Of a stretch of DNA of 43,655 nt, positions 19,910 to 31,390 are shown piece after piece; position 1 is the stretch's first letter, and every line of letters starts with the position of its first letter. This DNA is from Polysphondylium violaceum (Eukaryota > Evosea > Eumycetozoa > Dictyosteliales > Dictyosteliaceae): NCBI GenBank assembly GCA_000277445.1, contig AJWJ01000155.1:1-43655 (forward strand), in the 5' to 3' direction. The notes under the pieces are model-generated. The model saw only the letters and a program-made list of their open reading frames with translations. It searched no databases and had not been told where the DNA came from. A program made the position numbers and the translations under genes.

Positions 19910-21485
19910 ATGAATCGATCACTGATTAATTTACATAGATTGTCCGTGAGATACCACAGCAATGCAATTCATCATGTCACTGCCAACACAGGCTTAGTCA
20001 TGGCCAAAAGATACAATAGTAGTGCAACTAGCAACAACAGTAACAGTAGTAATAAGAATAGTAGTGAAAAGAAACAACAAGTTGACAAACAAAACCTGTT
20101 GCTCGAGGCACAGTTTAAACAATTTGAAAAAAACTTTATAGACAGTGAAAATGCCCAGCAAGAGGACCCCAACGATAGTACAAAAGAAAAGGAATCGTTT
20201 GGTGCAAAGTTTAAGAGAAACATTACTTCGTTTGCAGTGTTTGGCTTTTTGTCGTTTGGCCTTGCAGTTGCTTTGACAACCTCGGACGAGACATCCTATT
20301 ACATAAACAACCATGATGCTGTCGTATCAAATTTAATCAATATCAAAGACTATGAACTCTTGACCAAGAGACTTCGTCACCTGTCCGAATATTCGGCCTC
20401 CAACAACACTCTCAGAGACACTCTTGCTCAACCTAAATATATAAACGCATTTTTAAACATCATTCTCGAATACTCTGATTTGGAAATCAACAACAACGCC
20501 GCCAAAGTCATTGACAATATTGTGGATTCTGGTAAGTGTTGATCATTAATGATTGATTCCACATTCACTAATATAATTAATTAATTGACCATAGCCACTG
20601 ATTTTAGTTTTATTCCAAAATTGATGGAGGTGTCACAATTGGAATATATTCCATCGTATGTGAGAAAAACATTGGCTAGTGCTATCTCAAAGATTGCCTT
20701 GAAGGACGAGATGGCGAGATTGACATTGGCTAGCAACGGTGCCATAGAGTTTTTAGATGAAATTTTAGACAACAAATTGTATAGATCAAAACTATCGTTA
20801 TCATCTTTGATGGCCATCTGCTCAACTTGTAAATCAATTCCAACCACCATTGCAAATCAATCACCCAAACGTCAAGAATTGATTGATAAATACTCTAATC
20901 AGAGCATTCAACTTGAATCCAATGTTTTGGCATTAAAAACCAAAGAATTAAAAGACTCTGGTCTCCTTTTATATCTCCACACAAGTGCCGGTGGCTTTGC
21001 CTGGGGTTTCTTTGAAAGTTTAAGAAATGTAAGTGTCGTCTTTTATTGATATTAATATGCATTCATTCATTAACATTATCGTTTGGTACGCACTATGATA
21101 GAAATACCCAATCAAAAGAGCATTGTTGAATGGATGCAAAAACTCTATTATCACAGCGGCCGTGCCAATCTTTTTCGTTGGATTAATGACCACATTGGCC
21201 ACAAGAGAGTTTAAAAAACTTGATTCACCAAAAGAGAAGCTATACTTTTACTTTGGTGGTTTGTATTCTTTGTTCCCCTGGTACTATATCCTTCCCGTGG
21301 TTGAAAGATTCTCACCTTATTGGATTGGTGGCCATGTCATTGGCTTCATGTCATTCTTTACATATCTTGCCTACTCTGACTATGATTTATTCAAATCTGA
21401 CATGGTATTAATTCAAAAAGATCGTCTTGCTCCCCCAAGAGAGGTATTGAAAAAACAAATTGAAGAAAATAAATCTAAAAACTAG
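19910..21485 (+). CDS. Mitochondrial membrane protein, helical-repeat type, unrecognised family
   Basis: Three exons: 19910-20531, 20595-21028 and 21102-21485; GT-AG introns in frame; 479 residues. The N-terminus (MNRSLINLHRLSVRYHS) is basic, Ser/Arg rich and lacks acids, like a mitochondrial presequence. A first membrane segment lies at about 106-124 (SFAVFGFLSFGLAVALTT). Residues of about 140-300 form alpha-helical, armadillo-like repeats (NNAAKVIDNIVDS, RKTLASAISKIALKDEMARL, SNGAIEFLDEILDN). The C-terminal third has about three more hydrophobic segments (ITAAVPIFFVGLMTTLA, LYSLFPWYYILPVV, GGHVIGFMSFFTYLAYSD). I do not recognise the family. A role at a mitochondrial membrane is inferred from the presequence only. 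Confidence 0.75.
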
Positions 21486-22176
21486 TGTGTGTGAGTGTGT
21501 GTTTGTCACACGATCACATGATGATCAAGATCCAGGAATAGATCTCTTTATAAATTTAAATTAATTTTGTGGTTGATCCTAATCGTATCCTAATTCATAT
21601 GTACAAAGAATCTACGACGCATCGATATGTTTCTTTCTCTAGATACAATGTATGTCGCAGAGTGGATTGTATCTATAGAAAAAAACACATAACTTGGTGC
21701 ATCACGATTAATTATATGGTTTATAGTGGATAGAGATCTGTCACTACCACTACAATAACAGGAGTGATGATATCATCAAGCTAGGTTATATTTTGTACCA
21801 ACCAAAAATGAAAACAAATGGGAAAAGATCTTTTTTTTCAAAAAGTGTGGGTTTTGCTAATTTTTTAAAAAAAAAAAAAACACCCCCTCACACACCGCTT
21901 TAAATTTTGTTATTTATAAATATCACTCCCATCATTTTTCATGGATGGATGTTGTGTGATGAATAGTACTTCATTTGTCTATTATTGAAACATCTATTCT
22001 TTGTTTTGTACTTTTACTTCGAGAAATTTTAACCCTCCTGTCTTTTTTATATAAAATTTGTTTTTTCTATATATATATAATAATAATAATAATAAGATAG
22101 ACACACAAATACTCACCCTCCCCACCATATATTTATCCCTATAATATAATATATATTGTATATACACTCTACCGTC
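21486..22176. other. Intergenic region upstream of the F-box RasGEF gene
   Basis: AT-rich gap of 691 bp between two plus-strand genes. It contains GT-rich stretches just after the first gene, several AGATCT-like words and oligo(A)/(T) near 21840. I see no ORF or RNA gene. The frame of the next gene is open upstream of 22177 but has no ATG there. Confidence 0.45.
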
Positions 22177-25100
22177 ATGAATAAACATACAACTACAAAG
22201 ACTTCGAGTAGTGGTAATAGTAATACCACGACTTCGAGTGTAGATGATAGTATGGATAACAATAATAATAGTAACAATAATACTAGAAGTAGAAGTGGTA
22301 GTACACATATAACAGTGCCTTTGGAGCAGAACAACAGATTGTTTGATGATCATGATCCCTTTACATCGAGGAGATTCTCTGGTATAATAAGTAAAGATTC
22401 TCTGGCTGATTTTAATCTATTACTATCACTCCACGATAAACAACACCAAAACCAAGACCACCAGCAACAACAACAAACATCACCCAGCTCGTCATTTTTA
22501 AATAGCAACACGAGTAGTAGTGGCGGTAGTTCTTGTAGTAGTAATAACAATTCACCTTCATTATTGAAAAAGAGAATAGGATCAGGATTAAAAACCGTGT
22601 CTAGTTATAATGATGACGATGAAAGTAGTAGTAGTGAAGAAGAATATGATGAATCACCAACCCAAACCAATTCTATTTTAGTTTCAACTTCAAATAAAGA
22701 GAATAGTCATAGTAGTAAAAACAATAGTAATACTTATAGTCATACTAGAGTAAGATCAACAACATCAACTGATAATCCACCAACTCTAGCAACCGCCTTA
22801 TTACATTCCTCCAATATAAAGAAAATGGCAGCGGCTGCATCATCAAGTACGACAAATACTACTACGACTACTACTTTACTTTCGCCGTCCAAGAAGAACA
22901 ATAATGGTATTATAATGAAATCAGGCACTACTGATAGTGAAGAAGAAGATTCAGAATTACAAATAGATAAAAGGGTGAATGCAATAACAACTACAACCGT
23001 ATCAACAAGCAATACAACCATCATGAATTTAAATGAATCTTTGCTGTTAAAGATTATGTCATTGTTGCCCATTGATGATATATGTATTACAATGTGTAGA
23101 GTTTCTAAACACTTTAACAACATCATTGGTAGTAATCAACAACTATGGAAATCTTTAAATGCCTTTTATTTAAAGTTGTATAGTGGTATGTAATATAGTG
23201 ATATATACTAATAATATAAGAGATCCCTGTATTAACCTTTACACGTATACACAATAAAAAAGATATAAATGACATTAGTATTTGGGAAGAGGATTTACAA
23301 CAACCACCTACACTCAGTACATCAATATCATCACCATCAGTGTATTCAACAGTAAAGATAACAAAGTCGTCAACATTACATGGGATGCTTGAGAAAAGTA
23401 GAAGCTCAACAATTGCCAACAACCCATTCATTATGAATAGTAGTGTAACATCCAACAATACACCCAATAGCAATACATTAGAGTTTAATAGCATCAGTAG
23501 TGCAACAAATAGCAACAACAATAGCAATACCCAAAATGGTATCATGTCTAGTACAAACATTGGTGCCGTCAACAGTAGTAATATTATATTAAACAATGTA
23601 ATTAGAAAATTCACACCGGCCACATCGGTGCCATCGACCACCGAAGTCATTGATTTCATTGATTCGTGTCATTTGTTTCAGTCGAGATTACTGATAAAGA
23701 AGCTCATTCAACGTTATATAGTGCCCAGAGAATACCAGGCGACACTGAGTGACATTGAGTGGCAAAAGATGGTCGAGCGTCCCATTCAACTCCGTGTTGG
23801 CAAATTGTTGCGAAAGGTGGTCGATCAGAAAAAGATTCAGTTTGACTACAGTTCCATTGTATTATTAAAAACATTTATCAAGGGCTATCTCACCCAACAA
23901 TCTGAAATGTCCAAGGGCCTCCATCAAGGCCTTCAGAAAAAGATCACCCAAAACAAGGTGTTTGACATTACAAAAATGTCTGACGCCATTTTGGGTAAAA
24001 TATTTAGAAACTTTGAATTCAAGGATCTATCCAACTGTACAATGGTCTGTCAAAAGTGGAACAAGTATATAAAGACAAGCAATCTTTGGGAACAATTGTA
24101 TAATTTCTACAGAAAGAAACTATTGACTGAAGCATTCAAGAATGAAAATCAATTGGATATATGGGAGGATCCAAATCTAGATTCAATATTTGTGTATTAT
24201 CAAAATAATTGCAATAGTGATAAAGATAAAGATACCCATTCCAGCAATAGTAGTAATAATAACAACAGTATATACCAATCACCAAATATAATGACACCAT
24301 TAACAATTTCACCATCCATATTGGCAATGAATAGTAATAATATGATCCAGTATCCCAATGCCTCACCATTTCCATCGAGTTCACCTTTTACATCAAATCC
24401 ACCAACTCCAATATCTGCTTCACCATTTGTTGGATCACCTCAACAATCACCATTACAATCGCCTGTATTTTCGCCAACACTTCAATCTACAAATTTAAAG
24501 CTATCCAATAGTAATATCTTGTCGTCCTCAACCTGCTCAACTAGTTCAACCATTTCAACATGCTCATCAAATGTTCCAACCACTATTACAACAGTAGTAA
24601 ACTCAACCATCCAAGTACCTGCCATATTAGCTTCTTTACCATCACCACGAAGTATTAATTCAAACTCATCATCGTCATCGTCATCATCACAATCTGTATT
24701 TCTTCCACCCTTACCTCCCAAACCACCCACTTTATCAATGCCAAAATCAATTTCACTTGATAGTATTTCATCTATTCCTTCATCAACATCAAATCCAACA
24801 ACAACCATTCCAAATATTTCTATAGAAGAAAAGGAAAAAGAAATGGATCAACCAAATGATCAAATTGAACAAAACAATGTTGATCAACAAATTAATAATA
24901 ATAATATTCATGATATTTTATCATCATCACCAACAACCTCAACCACCACTACCACCACTACCACCACCACCACCAACACAACTCCATCAACAATTAAAAT
25001 TATAACAACATCAACACCTGTACAAAAACATATGAATATAAATCAACTTGTAGATAAAATAACATCCATTACAATGGTAACAGATATTTCAGAAGTGAAT

Positions 25101-26320
25101 GCATGTTTGGCAACCTATAGAACATTTATTTCAACATCACAATTGGTAGAAAAACTCTTGCAAAGATACCATATCCCTCGACCAGCACAAGTTAGATCCA
25201 TTCTCGATTGGAGACAAAGAATTGAAGTGCCCATTCAAATTAAAGTTTGTAAAGTTTTGAAAAAGCTAATCGATGATCATTTCAATGATTTTAGTCCTAC
25301 TGTGGTATTGGTATTCAAAGTATTCCTTGCTCACATTGTCGATAAAAACTCTCCGCTCACCGGCCACTTGATTAGATCATTTAGTAAAAAACTTGCAACC
25401 AAAAATAACCTCAATCCAGCCAACAATGAAAATGGATCCACTCGAAAATCAAAGTCACAATCAAAAATTGGCTGGATGATGTCTGTTAGAAAGCCACCAC
25501 AATTTAGTGACATTCTCGCTATTCCAGCCGAAGAAATCGCCAAACAATTGACATTGATTGAATTTGATATCTTTTCAAAGATCCAATCCAATGAATTTCT
25601 CAATCAAGCATGGGCAAAAGAGAAAACCTTCCATTTGGCTCCCAATATTCGTGCCGCCATCGACAGATTCAATCTCGTTACAAAATGGGTGAGTACCATT
25701 ATTCTCAAAGAGGAAAAGATTAGAACGAGAACCAAGGTGATGAGTAAACTATTAAAGGTGGCCAAATTTTTGAAAACCTTTTCAAACTATCACACCCTCA
25801 TGGCCATTTTATCTGGTCTTGCCGATATGCCAATCTATCGTTTGAAATTTACTCAAAGTGAATTAAAACCAAAAATTCAAAAACTCTCGACTGAACTTCA
25901 AAATCTAATGTCTGTTGAAGGTAATCATGAAGCCTACCGTACTGAACTTTCAAATGTTGATCAAAAACAATCTTGTATACCTTATCTGTATGTATATTAT
26001 ATTAATATTGAGATATAAATCAAATATATTAATTTAATTTTCAATATTTTAAATATTTTAGTGGAGTTTATTTAAAAGATTTAACATTTATTCAAGATGA
26101 TACAAACAAAACAGCAGCAACTATTAATATGAGACAAAGTATGAATTTGTATCATGTTTTGGTCAACATTCAAAATTTTCAAAAAAATCCATATACATTT
26201 GAAGATTTTCCAAAAATTCGAGAAAATCTTTTAAATCTATCTGTACTTTCTGAAGATAATCTTTATTTACTATCTGTTCAAAGAGAACCAAGAGGATGTA
26301 AAAGATCTGATCTTTTATAA
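22177..26320 (+). CDS. RasGEF with two F-boxes and two REM-like domains
   Basis: Three exons: 22177-23185, 23263-25987 and 26062-26320; 1330 residues. Domain order: low-complexity N-terminus; F-box 1 (about 284-337, LLLKIMSLLPIDDICITMCR); REM/RasGEF-N-like 1 (about 458-562, VIDFIDSCHLFQSRLLIKKL); F-box 2 (about 572-619, MSDAILGKIFRNFEFKDLSN); a long Ser/Pro/Thr-rich linker; REM 2 (about 927-1044, ITSITMVTDISEVNACLATYR); and the CDC25-type catalytic domain (about 1082-1330) with NYHTLMAILSGL and CIPYLGVYLKDL. The last join, CIPYL-GVYLKD, restores the conserved catalytic motif. RasGEFs load Ras with GTP; F-boxes bind Skp1 in SCF ubiquitin ligases. The combination suggests a GEF that is tied to, or controlled by, ubiquitination. 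That link is an inference. Dictyostelids have many RasGEFs; I cannot assign the gene name. Confidence 0.92.
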
Positions 26321-26376
26321 ATTTTAGTAAAATAAAAAAACAAACCTTATTTATTTTATAAAATATTTAAATTACT

Positions 26377-26510
26377 CTATGTTTTCATTGCTGGTGTAAA
26401 TGCAGCTTTGAAATTAGAATCATTCTTTAGAAAATCTGTTATTTCACCAATCCTGTTGATGCTTTACCTTTATAGAAACACCTTTGTTTGAGAAATACAC
26501 CATCACTCAT
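26377..26510 (-). pseudogene. Possible small gene or relic with one frame change
   Basis: On the minus strand, an ATG at 26510 starts MSDGVFLKQRCFYKGKASTG and soon meets a stop. Another frame continues the same stretch as GEITDFLKNDSNFKAAF and ends TPAMKT before a stop at 26377. The two halves meet near 26443 and look like one protein of about 44 residues with a single base shift. An AATAAA follows on the minus strand. No family recognised. It could be a decayed gene, a sequencing error or chance. Confidence 0.22.
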
Positions 26511-27535
26511 TCTTTGTAGTAGTTTTATTTATAAATAGTGTTGAATTAATTTTAATGCTCACCATTGAAATGGAGAGATTTAAAATTCACTCAACACACT
26601 AGATATATCAACTCATGTTACTACCCCTTTTAAATATAATTCAAATAACACTGGTGTGTGATGTTCAACTTTCAAATTTTGAATATTCCAATTTAAAGAA
26701 ATTTTTTGCTATTACCAAATATCAAACTCCTCTCCACCCACAACACAACCACAAAAAAAAAAAAAAAAAAAAAAAATAGATTTAATATTTCAACATAAGA
26801 GTAGTAATAAATCATAAAGTTTAATAAATACACCTATTTATATATCAAAATACCTTTTTTTCATCACCTTTTATCTACTAGATCATAATTGATTTGTGAT
26901 TTGTTCTTTTTTTTCTTTTTTTTTTTCAAAAATATCTTATTTTTTTAAAAATTTAATTTTTTTAATTTTTTTTTTTTGTTATCAAAGAGTCGATTGAGTG
27001 TGTGTTGCTGTTGTCCTACTCAATAATTTAGGTTTTTGAGGAAATTTATTTATAATATATTATATATAGTTTCTCTTCTCTGTGTATAAAGAAATAGTGG
27101 TATCATAGAAATAAAGATTTCTCTTGGTAAATTTCAGATTATAGTGCATTCTCTAAGCAAGCTGTTGTGTGTGTAAAGAAGAAATAAATAAACCCTTGCA
27201 AAAAAAAAAAAATTAAAAAAAAACTCAATTTTCTCGAGAAAGAAAAAAAAAATTGTGTATCATCACAACTTTCTTGCACCACCACACCTCTATATTATTT
27301 ATATTGTTTTCATTCTCACACAACTCTAGTATTCCCCCAAAACAAGATTTATAAAACTATTTCAATTGTTTTCTATTTATTATTTCCTCACTCACTCACA
27401 ACATCACATTATTTATTAAATACTCGTTTTTTGTTTTTACTTCCATAAACAAACACCACACACATACACATACACATACACACCCACACCTATACATATA
27501 CATATAAACTAACTCTTTGAATATTTATTCAATCT

Positions 27536-27560
27536 CTATTCTATTCTATTCTATTCTATT
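27536..27560. repeat. (CTATT)n pentamer microsatellite
   Basis: Five tandem CTATT units upstream of Rab5. Confidence 0.85.
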
Positions 27561-27711
27561 ATTTTCTGTATTAGGTGTAATAGTATAGGCATACACAAAC
27601 AATCGCAAATATTAGTCTCTCTCAACAACAACAATAGATTAATTAATTAGTTTTTTAAATATCAACTACAAAAATACATACACATACACAACACATATAT
27701 ATATCATAAAA

Positions 27712-28512
27712 ATGAATAACAATAACAAAATTTTCCAATTCAAACTTGTATTATTGGGTGAAGCTGCTGTAGGAAAGAGTTCTTTAGTTTTAAGATTTGT
27801 TAGAGGTCACTTTTTAGATTATCAAGAGAGCACAATTGGAGGTAAAGATTATTATATGTGAATTTAAACTCAATATGTGATTATCATTATCCTAATCGTT
27901 ATTATCTTTATTACACTATAGCTGCCTTTTTAGCTCAAACAGTTTGTTTAAATGATACTACAGTTAAATTTGAAATTTGGGATACAGGTATATATTGATA
28001 TTAGATAATATATATATATATATATATATATGACGATGACGACGACACGATGATATTAACACACATATAATGAATAATAATCACAACAACAATAAATAGC
28101 TGGTCAAGAAAGATATCACACTTTAGCACCAATGTACTATAGAGGAGCTCAAGCAGCAATTGTTGTTTATGATATTAGAAGTGAAGATTCATTTGAAAGA
28201 GCAATCAAATGGGTAAAGGAATTACAAAGACAAGGATCACCAAATATTGTTATCGCTCTTGCTGGTAATAAATTAGATCTTGCTGCTAAACGTAAAGTAG
28301 AAACAGCAGAAGCACAACAATATGCTGAAGAAAATGGTCTTTTGTTCATGGAAACCTCTGCCAAAACTGCTCAAAATGTTAATGAACTTTTTGTAGAAAT
28401 TGCTAAAAAACTTCCAAAGACACCAACCACTAGACCCGGTTCCGGTAGATTACCAATTACACCAATAGATAATAATGCTGCAAAGAAAAAAACTTGTTGT
28501 AATGGTAATTAA
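27712..28512 (+). CDS. rab5A: Rab5 small GTPase
   Basis: Three exons: 27712-27841, 27922-27987 and 28100-28512; 202 residues. Motifs: P-loop GEAAVGKS (16-23), switch I ESTIGAAF with the Rab5-type [16 protein letters not shown] (64-70), [21 protein letters not shown] (122-125) and SAK (152-154). The AAFLAQTV and [20 protein letters not shown] stretches are the Rab5 hallmarks. The C-terminus KKKTCCNGN gives two adjacent cysteines for geranylgeranylation. Rab5 controls early endosome fusion and, in dictyostelids, phagosome and macropinosome maturation. Intron 2 contains an AT dinucleotide run. An A paralog is assumed; Rab5B would differ in sequence. Confidence 0.93.
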
Positions 28513-29086
28513 ATTAATTATTTTATATTTTTATTAAAGAGAAAAAAAAAGGTTTTTTTTTGAAAAAGATCATGATTTATTTATTTATTTGTTTTTTTTG
28601 TTTGTTATTATGATTATTATTCTTATTATGATTTGATATATCTTTTTACATTTCCCAATCATTGTTTATTTTTTTTTTTTAATTATTTTTTTTTTACTAA
28701 ACAAAAAAATTTGAAGGGACACCCGTGATGGTGAATAGTTGGCGTTGACCATATAGGAGGAAAAGGGCTACATGATTGATTTTATCCTTGGCAAAGTGAC
28801 TAGTAGATTCTAGATCATTGATTTCGATAATTTAAAAAGCACAATATTGTTTTTAGTCTAGTCATTTTGCCAAGATAATCAATCATTGCTCTAACAAAGG
28901 CAAATATATTATAATTAACATTAAATATGAAATATATTTATTTATAATGTTTTGGTCAGATACAATATAATCAACAAATATTGGCCATAGGAATTCATCG
29001 CCACTTTGACCAAAAGAATTTAAAGGATAAAAAAAAAAAAAAATAAAAAAAAACGAAAGTTTTCTTTTGAATCAAAAACATATAAT
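28513..29086. other. Intergenic region Rab5-TGT with inverted repeats
   Basis: 574-bp gap. The left part is T-rich 3' flank. From about 28716 the base composition becomes more mixed, and two inverted repeats are present (28772-28886 and 28950-29015). I see no ORF. The right end is A-rich leader DNA of the TGT gene. Confidence 0.5.
28772..28886. repeat. Imperfect 29-32 bp inverted repeat with a 54-bp spacer
   Basis: The left arm (28772-28803) and the reverse complement of the right arm (28858-28886) share ATGATTGATT, CTTGGCAAA and TGACTAG, with about three gap positions and one or two mismatches. The RNA could fold into a long hairpin. It may be part of a non-coding RNA gene or a small foldback element. 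A shorter 9-bp inverted pair (TTTTGGTCA / TGACCAAAA) lies at 28950-29015. Confidence 0.6.
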
Positions 29087-30582
29087 ATGATTAAACGATT
29101 AAATAAAGATTTGAATAAAAATCTTTCAAACTTTGGCATAAGATATTATAGCAGTAAAAAAAGTTTATATGATACACCATTACCAGACCCAAATGGTATA
29201 GAGTTTAAAGAATACAACTCTTCAGATTACTTCAAGTTTGAAATCATTCATCAATCAACAAAGAGTAATGCAAGAGTAACAAAAATCACAACTCCTCACG
29301 GAGAGTAAGTAGTATTTAGAGATGATGGATGAATACTAGTTTTAAAATATATATTAAGTGTATCCTTTTCACTAAAAAAAGAATTTTACAACCAAATTTT
29401 GTACCGGTTGGGACGATTGGATCAATAAAGTTTTTAGATCCAGTGTCGACTAAAGCTGTAGGATCACAATTAATGTTTGTCAATACATACCATATGATTG
29501 TAAATGCAGATTTAAATGAAATTGAAAAAGTTGGTGGACTACATAGTTTTATCAATTACCAAAACCCAATTATTACAGATTCTGGTGGCTTTCAAGTGTT
29601 TAGCATGGGGCATCCTGAAAGAAACGGAAATACAGATACCGAAGGCACTGACGAAGACGACGAAGATTTCTTGAATCAAAATAATTTAGATTTAACAAAA
29701 AGAGAATTAAAAGGTATGTCTGGAAAAAAATATCCAGGATCCATTGTATCCATCACAGACGATGGTGTGTTGTTTAAAAGTTACAAAAGTCAGGAAAAGA
29801 TTACCCTCTCACCAGAGTCTTCCATTCAATACCAAAAACAATTGGGTGCAGATATTATAGTACCCTTTGATGAATTACCACCCTATCACATGGACCAAAA
29901 TAAAATTATTCAATCGCTACATAGAACTCATCATTGGGAGGCTAGATCTCTGTTGCAACATATCAAAGATCCAAGAAAACAGGCCATCTACAATGTCATC
30001 CATGGCGGTGTTGACGTTGATCTAAGAAAACAATCTATAGACTATTTATGTTCATTGCCATTTGATGGTGTCGGTATTGGTGGAAGTTTAGGTAAAGATA
30101 GAAAAGAGATGCATTCCCTACTCTCTCAGATTATTCCAATGATTCCCAAAGATAGACCAAACCATTTATTGGGTATTGGTGATTTGGAAAGTGTGTTGCA
30201 AATCATTCCTTTGGGTATCGATAGCTTTGACTCATCCTATCCAACCAGAGCTGCCCGCCACGGAAGTATTTTAACAAGTGATGGAAATAGATATTTAATT
30301 AAAAAGTCTATTTATAAATCTATTCATAATGAACCTTTGGAAAAAGATTGTGACTGTCCAACGTATGTATATGTATATGTATATATTATATTCTTTAAAT
30401 TCATTTATTTACCAATAATAATTTATTAAATTAGATGCAAAAACTATTCTAAAGCCTATATACATCATCTTTTTAAATCAAATGAACAAATATTTTATAC
30501 ATTGGCAACTCAACATAATCTCAGAGCCATGGCCAAGATTATGAAAAATCAAAGAGATAAAATTATGGCCAATGAAATTTAA
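29087..30582 (+). CDS. tRNA-guanine transglycosylase (queuine tRNA-ribosyltransferase), chlamydial-like
   Basis: Three exons: 29087-29304, 29382-30362 and 30435-30582; 448 residues. TGT swaps guanine 34 for queuine (or a precursor) in Asp, Asn, His and Tyr tRNAs. Visible features: TDSGGFQVFS with the base-recognition Asp139; IHGG; PFDGVGIGGSLG; the nucleophile Asp356 in FDSSYPTRAARHG; and zinc ligands Cys396, Cys398, Cys401 and His427, all intact. The N-terminus (MIKRLNKDL... RYYSSKK) is a likely mitochondrial presequence. An acidic segment of about 45 residues sits after GGFQVFS. Wording such as IIHQSTKSNARV, LGADIIVPFDELPP and RPNHLLGIGDLES is much closer to my memory of chlamydial TGT than to human QTRT1. 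Transfer from a chlamydia-like bacterium is inferred. The introns show it is a nuclear gene. Confidence 0.9.
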
Positions 30583-31390
30583 TCTTATAAAATAAAAAAA
30601 ACACAAAGATACTATTTAGAATCTTGAAAAATAGTTTTGATATCCTATATTTAGGCCGTGGAATGGCAAAGTTAATGTCAATGTGTAATAATGAAATTTA
30701 ATTTGTAGAAAGACTCGTGGATTATTATAATAAACATAAATGCTTGATATGGTCGTTGTAGTTTTTTTTTTTAAAAAAAAATTAGAGTTTTTTGTATTTT
30801 TTTTTTTTTTTTTATTTTTTTCAACATTATTATCTTACTTATCATCAACAGAAACACACACACACACACAATCTTTTTTGTACTATACTTGATATTAAAA
30901 AAGAAAAGCAAAAGTGTAATAATCATAATAATAATAGTATAATAATAATAATAATAATAATAATACAAAAAACACAATAAGCAGATATTCTTTTTAAAGA
31001 AAGGAGAGATTGGTGTGGTGTAGCAACAAAATTATTCTAAAGAAAAAACACCACGCACCATATATATATAAGAGAGATAGATAGTTTTGTTTAAACAAAA
31101 TGTAATTACATTTCTTTTAGCATAAAAGTGTTGCTGAATCGTCTATTAATACCTTTTTTTTTTCTATTTTCATCAAATCTCACCTGCTAAAAAAAAACCA
31201 CTTTTAATTTTTATACTTGTGTAAAAATTTAACCTTGTGATAAATTTATCATACTATAATCAGTAGTAGTGTAGCAGTAGTATAAACAAAAGCAGAAAGA
31301 GTAAAAACAGCAGTAACAGTAACAGCAACAACAGCAACAGCAACACCTTATTTATTAAGAAAAAAAAAAAAAAAAAAAAAACAACAAAAA
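30583..31390. other. Intergenic region upstream of the SAPS gene
   Basis: 808-bp AT-rich gap with A/T runs, an ATA trinucleotide repeat (about 30940-30963), a GC-containing inverted repeat (31011-31060) and CAGTAACAG/CAACAG repeats before the start. No gene is supported. It is probably promoter and 5' UTR of the SAPS gene. Confidence 0.5.
31011..31060. repeat. Short inverted repeat TGGTGTGGTGT / ACACCACGCACCA
   Basis: Left arm at 31011-31021 pairs with 31048-31060, with a two-base bulge and a 26-base loop. It is the only G/C-containing patch in this AT-rich leader, about 330 bp before the SAPS start codon. Confidence 0.55.

Larger units (their letters stand above)
26321..27711. other. Long intergenic region upstream of Rab5
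   Basis: 1.4 kb of mostly AT-rich DNA. The left end holds a possible short minus-strand gene or relic (26377-26510). The rest has long A and T runs (A23 near 26755), CA-rich hexamer repeats (27463-27505) and a CTATT pentamer repeat (27536-27560). It likely includes the Rab5 promoter and 5' UTR. Confidence 0.5.

Noticed and set aside
23123-23659. Minus-strand hydrophobic 178-residue frame
   Set aside because: It lies across the exon 1 end, intron 1 and exon 2 start of the RasGEF gene, and is Val/Leu rich from antisense Asn/Thr/Ser codons.
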